A stretch of 64,000 nt of DNA from Georgenia thermotolerans. GTDB lineage: Bacteria > Actinomycetota > Actinomycetes > Actinomycetales > Actinomycetaceae. The notes below the pieces were generated by a model. It saw only the letters and a list, made by a program, of their open reading frames with translations, was not told where the DNA came from and did not search any database. Numbering within the stretch: position 1 is the first letter of the stretch; every line of letters starts with the position of its first letter. Where the stretch lies: positions 1-64,000 of the forward strand of contig NZ_VUKF01000022.1 in the NCBI RefSeq assembly GCF_009193185.1, given 5' to 3'. The translations under genes were made by a program, and so were the position numbers. Positions 37,657 to 46,193 of the stretch are shown here, in pieces.

Positions 37657-37986
37657 ATGACCGACACCCTCGAGCCAACCCCGGACCACGGCGCCGAGCA
37701 CCACTCGCACGGCTACATCAGCGACAAGAAGCGCTACCTCGCCCGGCTCAAGCGCATCGAGGGCCAGGCCCGCGGCATCCACCGCATGGTCGAGGAAGAG
37801 CAGTACTGCATCGACATCCTCACCCAGATCAGCGCCCTGACCAGCGCCCTCGAGGGGGTGGCCCTCGGCCTGCTCGACGACCACCTCAAGCACTGCGTCG
37901 TCGACGCCGCCAAGCTGGGCGGCGAGGCCGCCGACGTCAAGATCAAGGAAGCCTCCGACGCCATCGCCCGCCTGGTCCGCTCGTAG
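37657..37986 (+). CDS. csoR: Copper-sensing transcriptional repressor
   Basis: A 109-residue all-helical repressor. The Cu(I) ligands Cys51, His76 and Cys80 (YCIDIL and DDHLKHCV) are all present, and a His-rich N-terminal tail (about 11-18) precedes the DNA-binding helices. Apo-CsoR represses, and Cu(I) releases it. Targets in the window are the boxes upstream of copB and copZ. The ATG at 37657 follows AAGGAG. Confidence 0.95.
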   Translation: MTDTLEPTPDHGAEHHSHGYISDKKRYLARLKRIEGQARGIHRMVEEEQYCIDILTQISALTSALEGVALGLLDDHLKHCVVDAAKLGGEAADVKIKEASDAIARLVRS

Positions 37987-38114
37987 GCGGCACCGCGGCC
38001 CGACACGCATGCACCCAACCTGCTCGATGACCTCTCACCGCTCCGCCGGCTTGCGATTGCAGGCCGCCATCGGAATGCGGCGGTTAACTGCTGAAACGAG
38101 CGACTTCAATCCAT

Positions 38115-38450
38115 GTGGGAGACATCGGCCGGATCGTCCTGGCGCCGGTGCGGGGCACCGGGCCGGACACCCGCACCTTCCTCACGTTGCTCCTGCTCGA
38201 CAAGGCGGGGCGCCGGCTGCTGCGCCTGGGCTCGGACCTGTGGCAGCCGGCCGACCTGACCGCTCTCGCCGGGTCGCTGGGACTGCGCCCCGAGGTGCTC
38301 GAGCGGCCCGTCACCCTCAAGGAGCTCGGCGCCGCCTACCCGGGCGCGGCCACGTGGCTGCAGCGCCACCCGCAGGCCGGTGCGGCTCTCATCACCGCCG
38401 CAGTCGTAGTACTGGCTGCCGCGGGGGTTGCCGCCTACCACCAGTCCTGA
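38115..38450 (+). CDS. Hypothetical protein with C-terminal membrane helix
   Basis: A 111-residue protein of unknown function. The first 85 residues are soluble in character (RGTGPDTRTFLTLLLLDKAGRRLLRLGSD then a W/P-rich stretch). One hydrophobic segment lies at about 88-106, just before the C-terminus, so it may be tail-anchored. Codon third positions are strongly GC-biased, supporting a real gene. The GTG at 38115 has only a weak ribosome-binding site. It lies downstream of csoR but no link to copper is visible. Confidence 0.55.
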   Translation: MGDIGRIVLAPVRGTGPDTRTFLTLLLLDKAGRRLLRLGSDLWQPADLTALAGSLGLRPEVLERPVTLKELGAAYPGAATWLQRHPQAGAALITAAVVVLAAAGVAAYHQS

Positions 38451-38653
38451 GGACGCGCCAGGCTCCCTGTCGCCGCCCCACCACGGCCCTCCCCCACCGG
38501 GATCGCCGTCACTGCTGCCTACCTCGCCTTACTGGTGCGGCCGTCCGGGCCGCTCACAACCGTAGTGTTGACCTGCCCCTTCGACCGGTCGCCGTCCGCG
38601 GCGCCACGGTCATTGCGGCGACAGGCCACAGCTGCAAGAACCCGGAGGACCGC

Positions 38654-38995
38654 ATGACCGACGGCGTGGTGATCCACCTCGACGAGCCCGGGGAGGACAA
38701 GCACCGGGCAGTGCTGCGCAATGCTCTGAACCTGCTTCCGGAAGTGCCGCCCGGCACGACCGTGGAGGTCGTCGTGCACGGGCCGGCCATCGACCTCGCT
38801 CGCCCGGGCATGCCAACCTCTCATGCGCTCGCCCAGGCCCTGGCCGCGGGCGTCACGCTCCGGGTCTGCCGCAACTCCATGCGCTCGCAGGGTCTGACCG
38901 ACACGGACCTCGTCGACGGTGCCGTCCCCGTGACGTCAGGTGTCGGTCACCTCGTCGCACGCCAGCGAGCGGGATGGGCCTACTTACGTCCCTGA
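38654..38995 (+). CDS. DsrE family protein
   Basis: A 113-residue alpha/beta protein. The pattern VVIHLDEPGEDKHRAVLRNALNLL, a central VEVVVHGPAIDLA strand and VTLRVCRNSM with Cys near residue 76 match DsrE/DsrF-like proteins. That Cys is at the position used for persulfide transfer in the family. DsrE-like proteins take part in sulfur trafficking. It lies near a TauE/SafE gene and a proposed sulfite-releasing pathway, but on the opposite strand. The start is the ATG at 38654. Confidence 0.75.
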   Translation: MTDGVVIHLDEPGEDKHRAVLRNALNLLPEVPPGTTVEVVVHGPAIDLARPGMPTSHALAQALAAGVTLRVCRNSMRSQGLTDTDLVDGAVPVTSGVGHLVARQRAGWAYLRP

Positions 38996-39132
38996 TCCCG
39001 GCAGGGGTTCCTACTCGCTCGCCATCTCCCGCAGCGCGAGATCGTCACCGGCATGGTCCCGTTCAACGCGCCCCTCTCAACACCGACGCAGGTCGACACA
39101 GAGGCCTCGCCGGTCCTGTTATTGACGGCAGA

Positions 39133-40017
39133 TCATGCGCGGCCGCTGATGAGATCCGGCACCGCCTGCGCTGCGGTCGCCACGGCCACGAGCGCAAGCA
39201 GGACGGCGAACGCCACGGTGAGCCGCCCCGGCTGCAACCGCCTGGAGATCCGGGCCCCCGCGACCCCGCCGAGCATCGAGGCCACGGCGAACGTCGTCAC
39301 CGTCGCCCAGTCCAGGCCGGCCAGGCTCTCCGCACGGCCGACAAGCCCGGTGACCGAGTTGAGCGCGATCACCAGCAGCGAGGTGCCGACGGCGACGCGC
39401 ATCCGCAGGTGAAGGGCGAGCACCAGAGCGGGCACCACCGCGAAGCCGCCGCCCACGCCGAGGAAGCCGGTGAGCAGGCCGGTCACTGATGCCGCGGCGA
39501 TGACGGTGAGCGCTCGGCGCACACCGTGCCACGAGCGCGGCGAGGCCGGTCCCAACCGGCGAGCCGGGCCCGGTCGGTCGGCCGGATCGGGATCCGATCC
39601 CATGCTGGGCGCGTCGACGGCGGCGTCGGAACCTGCCGACGCGCCCGACGGGCGACGTCGCGCCCTGCGGAGCATGAGCACAGAGACGACGGCGAGCAGC
39701 CCCGAGAAGGTGGCCATCAGAGCCGCCGGCTCGACGCCGGCCGACAGGCGCGAGCCGAGGAAGGACCACGCGGCACCCAGCACACCAAAAGCCGCTCCGT
39801 GGCCCCAGCTGATGTTGCCGGCGCGGGCATGGGAGATCAGGGCGGTGGCCGACGTCGCACCGACGATCACGAGCGATGCGGTGGCCGCCTCGTAGGGGGG
39901 CGTGCCGAGGAGGTAGACGAAGATGGGGACGGTCAGGATGCCGCCACCGCCGCCGAGCACCCCGACCACCGCGCCCACGGCAACGCCAATGCCAGCGGCC
40001 AACAGGGCGTCGGTCAT
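39133..40017 (-). CDS. TauE/SafE family sulfite exporter-like protein
   Basis: A 294-residue TSUP membrane protein. Helix 1 contains AVVGVLGGGGGILTVPIFVYLLG and the second repeat has GFLGVGGGFAVVPALVLAL, the paired glycine-rich motifs of sulfite or organosulfonate exporters. A hydrophilic loop of about 45 residues, rich in Ser/Asp/Pro, separates the halves. It lies 136 bp downstream of the maleylacetate reductase gene on the same strand and may be co-transcribed. Export of sulfite released from a sulfonated substrate is inferred from context. Confidence 0.9.
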   Translation of the reverse strand: MTDALLAAGIGVAVGAVVGVLGGGGGILTVPIFVYLLGTPPYEAATASLVIVGATSATALISHARAGNISWGHGAAFGVLGAAWSFLGSRLSAGVEPAALMATFSGLLAVVSVLMLRRARRRPSGASAGSDAAVDAPSMGSDPDPADRPGPARRLGPASPRSWHGVRRALTVIAAASVTGLLTGFLGVGGGFAVVPALVLALHLRMRVAVGTSLLVIALNSVTGLVGRAESLAGLDWATVTTFAVASMLGGVAGARISRRLQPGRLTVAFAVLLALVAVATAAQAVPDLISGRA

Positions 40018-40153
40018 GTGGGGACTCCTCTTCCGTTATGGCGGCGACGGTACGTCAGACGGGCCACCGGTGCGCTCCGCCGCCATGGCAGCGTGGCCCA
40101 TACCGGTCATGAGTGGGGCGAGGGGACCGTTTGCGGTGGTCCCCGTCTCGAGA

Positions 40154-41239
40154 TCAGGCAGGTATGACGCCGGACCAAGCCCCTTCCAGGATGCGTCTGA
40201 CGTCATCACGCCCGGGCCGTGGGGCGCCCAGGGCGGTGACGGCGTCCATCACGAGCTCCGTCGCCTCAGCGAGGTCCGTGAACCGCAGGCCGTGGTCGCG
40301 CAGCGCTACGGGTCCTCCGAGCTCAGCCCGGAGCCGGACGAGCGCGGTCAATCCGTCGACGGCTCCTCGCTCGCTCTCGCCCCCGTTCAGTGCCTGGGCG
40401 ACTGCCTCACCGGCGCTGGGGAACGCGGACATCTGGTGCGCCAGCACGTGCGGCAGGACGACGGCGTGTGTCTGGGCGTGCGGGAGGTCGTATCGTCCGC
40501 CCAGCACGTGACAGATCTTGTGGTGGAGGCCGGAACCCGCTGCGGCGAAGGCGGCCGCGGCCAGGTAGGTCCCGTACAGGCACTGCTCGCGACCGGGCAG
40601 CCCGAGCGGGTCCGCAGCGACCGCCCGCAGCCCGCGTGCGAGTGCACGCATGCCCTCGGTCGCGTGCAGGGCGTTGAGGGGGTTGGCGCGCGGCGCCCAG
40701 AGCGAGTCGACGCAGTGGGCGAGCGAGTTCAGGCCCGAGGCCACGGTCAGCTCCACCGGCAGTCCGAGCGTGAGCTCGGCGTCATAGATGACGGCGGCGG
40801 GCAGCACCCGAGGGTCGGTTCCGGTGGTCTTGCGGGCCGTCTCGGTGATCCCCCAGACGGGCGTCGCCTCGGAGCCGGCGTAGGTGGTCGGCACCGCCAC
40901 CACGGGCAGGCCGGTGGTGAGGGCGACGGCTTTTGCCAGCCCGACGGCGGATCCGCCGCCGACGCTGACCAGGACGTCGGCGCCGCTCGCGGCGGCGGCA
41001 CGGCGCGCCGTCTCGGCCTGCTCGGCGGGCACGTGCGGCTGCACCCCGCGCCACCAGTGGACGACGTCGAGCCCGGACGTGAGACGTTCCGCCGCCGCTC
41101 CCCCGGTGCTGCCGGTGATGACCATCACCCGCTGGGCGCCGATCCGCCCGACCTCGGCGCACAGGTGGCGTGCTGCCTGCCCGGTGCCGAACACCACCCG
41201 CTGGGCGTACGAGACATGGGTGAAGTCGATCGAACTCAT
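40154..41239 (-). CDS. Maleylacetate reductase (iron-containing alcohol dehydrogenase family)
   Basis: A 361-residue protein of the Fe-ADH superfamily. It has VSVGGGSAVGLAKAVAL for NAD(P)H binding, VPTTYAGSEATPVWGIT, and the His-containing helices ASGLNSLAHCVDSLW and SGLHHKICHVLGG. This combination is specific to maleylacetate reductases, which reduce maleylacetate to 3-oxoadipate. Maleylacetate is an end product of hydroxyquinol, chlorocatechol and sulfocatechol cleavage. The gene is divergent from a LysR gene over 87 bp and is upstream of the TauE/SafE gene. The start is the ATG at 41239. Confidence 0.92.
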   Translation of the reverse strand: MSSIDFTHVSYAQRVVFGTGQAARHLCAEVGRIGAQRVMVITGSTGGAAAERLTSGLDVVHWWRGVQPHVPAEQAETARRAAAASGADVLVSVGGGSAVGLAKAVALTTGLPVVAVPTTYAGSEATPVWGITETARKTTGTDPRVLPAAVIYDAELTLGLPVELTVASGLNSLAHCVDSLWAPRANPLNALHATEGMRALARGLRAVAADPLGLPGREQCLYGTYLAAAAFAAAGSGLHHKICHVLGGRYDLPHAQTHAVVLPHVLAHQMSAFPSAGEAVAQALNGGESERGAVDGLTALVRLRAELGGPVALRDHGLRFTDLAEATELVMDAVTALGAPRPGRDDVRRILEGAWSGVIPA

Positions 41240-41326
41240 GGCGCTCCTGTGGTCGTGACGCGGGCATGCTGTGCGGTCGGGGCAGGACCGGCGTAGCCGG
41301 CCTCCGCACTACGGCAGGATGGCGGG

Positions 41327-42235
41327 GTGGATCTTCGCCAGATCAGGTACTTCCTTGCGGTCGTCGAGGCCGGCACGTTCTCGGCGGCCGCGGTCGACCT
41401 GCACATGACGCAGCCACCACTGAGCACCAGCATCAACCAGCTGGAGAAGTCCCTCGGCGTCCGTCTGCTCGACCGCACCCCGCGGGGCGTGGTGCCGACC
41501 CCGGCCGGTGAGTACCTGGTCCGGACCGGCACGGATCTGTTGCAGCGGGTCGCCGGCATGGAGCGCCGGCTCAAGGGGATGGGCCGCGGCACCCAGGGCC
41601 AGGTGTCGATCGCCGCGGTGCCGGCGTACTCGTGGGCACACATGGCGGGACTGCTGACCGAGTTCACCTCCCGGGCGCCCGACGTCGACATCACCCTCAT
41701 CGAGATGCCCTCACGCCAGATCATCGAACAGGTGCTCCAGCAGCAGATCGATGTCGGAGTGGTGGCCACCTCTGACGCGGCGCGCCTCCGGGACTCGTAC
41801 GAGACGCGCCTGCACGTCGCCGCCGTCGAGCCGCTGCCCCTCGTCGCGGTCCTCCCCCCGCGGTACCAGGACGCTCCCGACCCGATCGACCTCGCAACGC
41901 TGCTGAACGAGGTGTGGATCGTCCCGCAGACAACCCCCGGGCTGCCCGGAGCCACCCGCATCCTCGAAGCCGTCTGGGAGGAGCTCGGACCACCGAGGGA
42001 CGTCCGGGTCGTCTCCACCATGCAGTCCGCGGCGCCGCTCGTCGCCGCCGGCCTCGGCGTCGGTCTCATACCCGGGACCTTCGGCGCCGTGGCGCCCACG
42101 TCCGTGGTCACGCGCCGCATCCTGCAGCCCATTCCGGGACTGGAGGCGGTCATGCTCTGGAGCGCGACCGTGGAGGCGACCCCGGCCACGAAGATTCTGC
42201 TCGACGTCGCCGGGATCGGTGCGTCGACCACCTAG
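41327..42235 (+). CDS. LysR family transcriptional regulator
   Basis: A 302-residue LTTR. The N-terminal winged helix is complete (MDLRQIRYFLAVVEAGTFSAAA, then QPPLSTSINQLEKSLGVRLLDR) and is followed by a periplasmic-binding-like effector domain. The usual mechanism is activation by a pathway intermediate. It sits between the reductase/exporter pair (divergent) and the eight-gene catabolic operon (convergent, overlapping the cyclase gene by four bases). It is the obvious candidate regulator of both, acting perhaps through the palindrome at 49599-49617. The start is the GTG at 41327. Confidence 0.93.
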   Translation: MDLRQIRYFLAVVEAGTFSAAAVDLHMTQPPLSTSINQLEKSLGVRLLDRTPRGVVPTPAGEYLVRTGTDLLQRVAGMERRLKGMGRGTQGQVSIAAVPAYSWAHMAGLLTEFTSRAPDVDITLIEMPSRQIIEQVLQQQIDVGVVATSDAARLRDSYETRLHVAAVEPLPLVAVLPPRYQDAPDPIDLATLLNEVWIVPQTTPGLPGATRILEAVWEELGPPRDVRVVSTMQSAAPLVAAGLGVGLIPGTFGAVAPTSVVTRRILQPIPGLEAVMLWSATVEATPATKILLDVAGIGASTT

Positions 42236-43080
42236 GCGCCCGACGACGGCACGCAGGCGATCGGGCGCACCGGGGACGCCGTCGCACCCGCGTACTTCAG
42301 AGGCGTCATGACGAACAAGAACTCGCGCGCGCGGGCGTCGGCGAGCTCGGCGAGCCGCAGGTTCTCGATGATGTGGATGCCGTGGTCGACGAGCAGCACC
42401 TTGTGCGCCGGGAGATCGAACAGCCGCCCGTTGGCCGGTGGGATGGCGTCGAACGCCGCCGTGTCCGAACCGACGGCGGACACGCCCTGGGCCGCCAGCC
42501 ATTCCGCTGCCGAGCCGTCGACACCTGGGATGCCCGCGGGGTTGCTGAGATATCTCTGCGGCTGGGCGGTGAAGTGCTGTTCCCAGCCCGTGCGGATCAG
42601 CACCACGTCACCGGGCCGGATCGCCCCCTCACCCCCGACCAGCTGCTCGAGGTGGTCCGCCGTGATGACGAAGGTCTCCGGGCACACGTCCACGCCGAGC
42701 CATCCGGGCACGTCGAGCAGGAGGCCCCGGGTGAGGAACACCGGGATCGCCTCGGCGCCGTGCTCGGAGAAGCGGCCCCCCTCCTGCGCAACCGTGGCGT
42801 CGACGCCGCCGAACATCCGCCCGCCGCAGGAGTAGTGCGAGAGCGCGTCGACGTGGGTGCCGATGTGGGTTCCGGTCGAGATCAGGTCGCTGGCCGAAGA
42901 GGTGTTGTCGGCCCGGATCACGTCGCCGTGGCGGCGTTGGAGGCTGTGCTGGTACCCCGGGTGCCTGCTGGGGTGCGGCATGCCTGTGGTGAACTCGTGC
43001 GCGAGGTCGTAGGCCTGGAAGCGGTGGTCGACGTCGAGGAGCCGCGAGGCCATCTCGGCGTCGTGGGCGATGGTCAGCAT
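42232..43080 (-). CDS. Cyclase family protein (kynurenine-formamidase-like metal hydrolase)
   Basis: A 282-residue swivelling beta/alpha/beta hydrolase. The metal motif HIGTHVDALSH (near residue 72) is the HxGTHxDxPxH-type signature. Later GDVVLIRTGW and a second metal-binding His are also present. Members hydrolyse formamides, isatin and other cyclic amides with Zn or Mn. It is the last gene of the pca-like operon and overlaps the pcaB stop by seven bases. It is proposed to open the lactone made by the cycloisomerase, since no PcaD, dienelactone hydrolase or amidohydrolase-type lactonase is present; this is inference. Confidence 0.88.
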   Translation of the reverse strand: MLTIAHDAEMASRLLDVDHRFQAYDLAHEFTTGMPHPSRHPGYQHSLQRRHGDVIRADNTSSASDLISTGTHIGTHVDALSHYSCGGRMFGGVDATVAQEGGRFSEHGAEAIPVFLTRGLLLDVPGWLGVDVCPETFVITADHLEQLVGGEGAIRPGDVVLIRTGWEQHFTAQPQRYLSNPAGIPGVDGSAAEWLAAQGVSAVGSDTAAFDAIPPANGRLFDLPAHKVLLVDHGIHIIENLRLAELADARAREFLFVMTPLKYAGATASPVRPIACVPSSGA

Positions 43081-44432
43081 GGCGGGGTCCTGATCTCCTC
43101 GTGGAGGACGGCGTCGAGATGGCCGATCGCCTCGTCGATGAAGTGGTCGGTAGAACCCAGGTATCCGTAGGGGTCCAGGGCCTGGGAAAGCTCATCGAGG
43201 TCGAGCAGCGCCGTGATGGCGGGTTCCGCGGCGAGGTGGGTGGCGAAGTCGGTGCCGCTGGCGCGGGCGGCCCGCACGGCGTCGTCGACGAGGCGGAACG
43301 CCTCGGTCCTGCCGACCTTGCCGGCGAGGGCGTAGACCACCGACTCCGACATCACGAGTCCACCGGTCAGCTGCAGGTTCCTGCGCATGGCCTCGGGCCG
43401 GACCTCCAGGTGCGCCAGGCTGTTGCGGAGAGCCTCGACGGCGCCGCCGGTGGCGAGGAAGAGGTCGGCGACCAGCAACGGCTCAGCCTGCCAGCTGCCC
43501 AACGACCGCTCGTGCTCCTGGACCAGGCCGGACTGCAGGGCGCCGACCAGCCCGGACGCCGCCTGGGCACACGCCACGACGGTCATCGCCTCGACCGGGT
43601 TGCGCTTGTGCGGCATGGCGGTCGAGGCGGGGCGGTCGTGGGTCGACTCGAACACCTCCTCCACCTCGGTCTGCATCATCAGGCCGATGTCCCGGGCGAT
43701 CTTCGCCATGATCGGGGCGACGATCCCGACGGTGCCGGCGAGGTGGCCGATGCGGTCGCGGACGCTGTGCCAGGGCATCACCGGCGCGACCAGGCCAAGA
43801 TCGGCGGCCAGCAGGGGGACGAGCTCGTGCCCCCGGCCACCGAGAGAGGCAAGGGTCCCGTTGGCTCCGCCGAGCTGGACCGCCAGGTCCTCGTTCCGTG
43901 TCCGGCGCAGACGGTGGACGAGATCGGCGACGCCGACCGTCCACTGCGCGGCCTTGAGACCGAAGGTCACCGGCAGGGCGTGCCGAAGGAAGCCGCGGCC
44001 GGCCATGACACTGCGACGGTGCTCGTCGGCGAGGCGCGCGGTCAGCGTGCCGACCTCGGCGAGCCAGGCGAGAAGGAGGTCGATCCCCTCGGCGGCCTGG
44101 AGCATCAGTCCGGAGTCGACGACGTCCTGGGTGGTCGAGCCCCAGTGCACCCAGCGACGGTGCGCCTCGGGCACGGCACTGGTCAGCGCCTGGACGACCG
44201 GGAGCGCGGTGGTGCCCGCCTGGCGGGCCCGCTCGGCGAGGTCCGCGACGTCGTACCGGTCGGACGAGCAGCACGCGACGATGGCGGTCGCCGCCTCGGC
44301 CGGGATGATGCCCAGGGCGGCCTCGGACCTGGCGAGGGCCGCCTCGAAGTCGAGCATGTGCTGCACCTGGCTGCGGGCAGAGAAGATCGCGCGCATGGGC
44401 GTGGGGGCCAGCACCTCGTGGGTGAGGGACAT
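43074..44432 (-). CDS. pcaB: 3-carboxy-cis,cis-muconate cycloisomerase-like enzyme
   Basis: A 452-residue fumarase/aspartase superfamily protein. It has the GSTTQDVVDSG motif (about 97-107), the signature STAMPHKRNPVEA (about 280-292) and helical domains typical of PcaB/adenylosuccinate-lyase-like enzymes. PcaB converts 3-carboxymuconate to 4-carboxymuconolactone; type II forms also lactonise 3-sulfomuconate. Here it sits with pcaHG but without pcaC or pcaD. The ATG at 44432 has no strong ribosome-binding site (AGGAGCC just upstream). It is 34 bp downstream of the importer ATPase gene. Confidence 0.9.
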   Translation of the reverse strand: MSLTHEVLAPTPMRAIFSARSQVQHMLDFEAALARSEAALGIIPAEAATAIVACCSSDRYDVADLAERARQAGTTALPVVQALTSAVPEAHRRWVHWGSTTQDVVDSGLMLQAAEGIDLLLAWLAEVGTLTARLADEHRRSVMAGRGFLRHALPVTFGLKAAQWTVGVADLVHRLRRTRNEDLAVQLGGANGTLASLGGRGHELVPLLAADLGLVAPVMPWHSVRDRIGHLAGTVGIVAPIMAKIARDIGLMMQTEVEEVFESTHDRPASTAMPHKRNPVEAMTVVACAQAASGLVGALQSGLVQEHERSLGSWQAEPLLVADLFLATGGAVEALRNSLAHLEVRPEAMRRNLQLTGGLVMSESVVYALAGKVGRTEAFRLVDDAVRAARASGTDFATHLAAEPAITALLDLDELSQALDPYGYLGSTDHFIDEAIGHLDAVLHEEIRTPPC

Positions 44433-44466
44433 GTGGTTCGGCTCCTGCAGACGTGGGGCGGACCGG

Positions 44467-45318
44467 TCAGGCCCGCTTGGCTTCCTTGATGAGCCGGAAC
44501 AGGTGCGCGCGCAGCTCGTTGAACCGCGGGAGCGCCTTGGTCTCGATCTGGTCCCGGGGCCGCGGGAGGTCCACGTCGAGCACCTCACGCACGGTGGTCG
44601 GGGTTCCGGACAGGACGATCACCCGGCTGGCCACGTAGATGGCCTCATCGATGTCGTGCGTGACGAAGACGACCGTGGTGTCGTACTTCTCCTGCACCGT
44701 GAGCATGAGGTCCTCGAGGTCGATCCGCGTCTGCGCGTCGACCGCGGCGAACGGCTCGTCCATGAGCAGCACGTCCGGCTGGTAGGCCAGGGCGCGCGCG
44801 ATCGCGGCGCGCTGCTGCATGCCTCCCGACATCTGCCACGGGTACTTCGCGCCGGTGCCGGCGAGCCCGACGTTCTCGAGGGCCTCCGCCACGAAGCGGG
44901 CCCGCTCCTCCTTGGAGAACTTCCTCCGCAGGGGTAGATCGATGTTCTGCTCCACCGTCATCCAGGGCAGCAGGCTGCGGCTGTAGTCCTGGAAGACGAC
45001 GGTCATCTTCGCCGGCGGGCCGTCGATCTCCTCGCCCTCGAACACGACGCTGCCGCTCGAGGGGTCGAGGAGCCCGGACAGGCACTTCAGCAAAGTGGTC
45101 TTGCCACATCCCGAGGGACCGACGATGGAGACGAACTCCCCGGGTCGGACCGTGAAGTCGATGTCGGCGAGGACAGAGCTGGCGGTCGGCCCCTCGCCGT
45201 AGCTCTTCGCGAGGTGGTGCACCTCGAGCACCGGCGTCGTCGTGCCAGAGGCGTCTCCGGTCCGCGCGGGCCGGCCGGAGACGGGCCGGGGTTCGCTCGT
45301 GAGGGTCATGTGAGTCAT
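44467..45318 (-). CDS. ABC importer ATPase, nitrate/sulfonate/taurine (SsuB/TauB) type
   Basis: A 283-residue ATPase. Walker A is GPSGCGKTT (about 64-72), the Q-loop is in VFQDYSRSLLPWMTV, the signature is MSGGMQQR, Walker B is VLLMDEPFAAVD and the H-loop is VTHDI. The Q-loop and SGGMQQR forms are those of the Ssu/Tau/Nrt subfamily. The ATG at 45318 overlaps the permease stop (ATGA); an in-frame ATG at 45309 is the alternative. It powers uptake of an anionic substrate, by context the aromatic growth substrate of the operon. Confidence 0.93.
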   Translation of the reverse strand: MTHMTLTSEPRPVSGRPARTGDASGTTTPVLEVHHLAKSYGEGPTASSVLADIDFTVRPGEFVSIVGPSGCGKTTLLKCLSGLLDPSSGSVVFEGEEIDGPPAKMTVVFQDYSRSLLPWMTVEQNIDLPLRRKFSKEERARFVAEALENVGLAGTGAKYPWQMSGGMQQRAAIARALAYQPDVLLMDEPFAAVDAQTRIDLEDLMLTVQEKYDTTVVFVTHDIDEAIYVASRVIVLSGTPTTVREVLDVDLPRPRDQIETKALPRFNELRAHLFRLIKEAKRA

Positions 45319-46193
45319 CCGTTCCGTGCGTTCGTTCGGAGGGCGTCCTGCCATCGCAGGACCCGGCGCTCGCCGACGCCGAAGATGAGGTTCGCGAGGA
45401 AGCCGATGAGGCCGAGGAGAAGGGTTCCTGCCCACGTCTCTGTCACGAGGAAGGTCTGCTGTGCCGTGAGCACGTAGTGGCCGATACCGGACGCCGACGC
45501 ATACATCTCGCTGACGACGATGAGGATGATGGAGATCTGCAGGGTGGTGCGCAGGCCGGCGACGATCTGCGGGGCGGCGGCGGGCAGGACGACATACCGC
45601 ACGCGTTGGCCGAGCGAGAGCCCGTAGGCCTTGCTCATGTCCCGCAGCTGAGGGTCGACGCCGCGGACGCCGTCCATCGTGTTCAGCAGCGTCGGCCACA
45701 CGGCGCCCACGGTGATGATGGCGACCTTCATGCCGGCGTCGGTGCCCAGCAGGATGAGGCCGAGCGGGAGGAGCACCGGGGGCGGCAGGGACCGCAGGAA
45801 GTGCACGACGGGCTCCGCGGCGGCGGCCGCCCACCTCGAGGACCCCAGCAGGAGCCCGCCGGCCACACCGATCAGCGAGGCGATGGCGAAGCCGGCCACC
45901 AGGTTGCGCAGACTCGGCACGAGGTCATCGAGCCCACGCATGGAGAACCAGTCCCGGCTGAAGGTCTCGGTGATCGACTGCAGCGACGGGAAGTACAGGG
46001 ACGTGCTGCCCGCGGACGCCGCCCACCACACGACGGCGACCGTGACGGGCAGCCAGGCGCGCAAGAGGATGACCCGTCCCCGCCGCCCGCGAAGGGGGCC
46101 GCCGTCCGACTCTCGGCGTTGGCGGCGCGCCGGCGCGGGGGCCGCGGCCTCCGTGACGGTCTGGTGGACCGAGGACGTGGTGTCGACACTCAT
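45315..46193 (-). CDS. ABC importer permease, SsuC/TauC type (second permease)
   Basis: A 292-residue membrane protein with a hydrophilic N-terminus of about 40 residues and six hydrophobic segments. The EAA-like loop is MSKAYGLSLGQRVRYVVLPAAAP. It belongs to the nitrate/sulfonate/bicarbonate permease family. The ATG at 46193 overlaps the stop of the preceding permease by one base. Ssu and Tau systems normally have one permease gene; two different ones here suggest a heterodimer. Confidence 0.92.
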   Translation of the reverse strand: MSVDTTSSVHQTVTEAAAPAPARRQRRESDGGPLRGRRGRVILLRAWLPVTVAVVWWAASAGSTSLYFPSLQSITETFSRDWFSMRGLDDLVPSLRNLVAGFAIASLIGVAGGLLLGSSRWAAAAAEPVVHFLRSLPPPVLLPLGLILLGTDAGMKVAIITVGAVWPTLLNTMDGVRGVDPQLRDMSKAYGLSLGQRVRYVVLPAAAPQIVAGLRTTLQISIILIVVSEMYASASGIGHYVLTAQQTFLVTETWAGTLLLGLIGFLANLIFGVGERRVLRWQDALRTNARNG

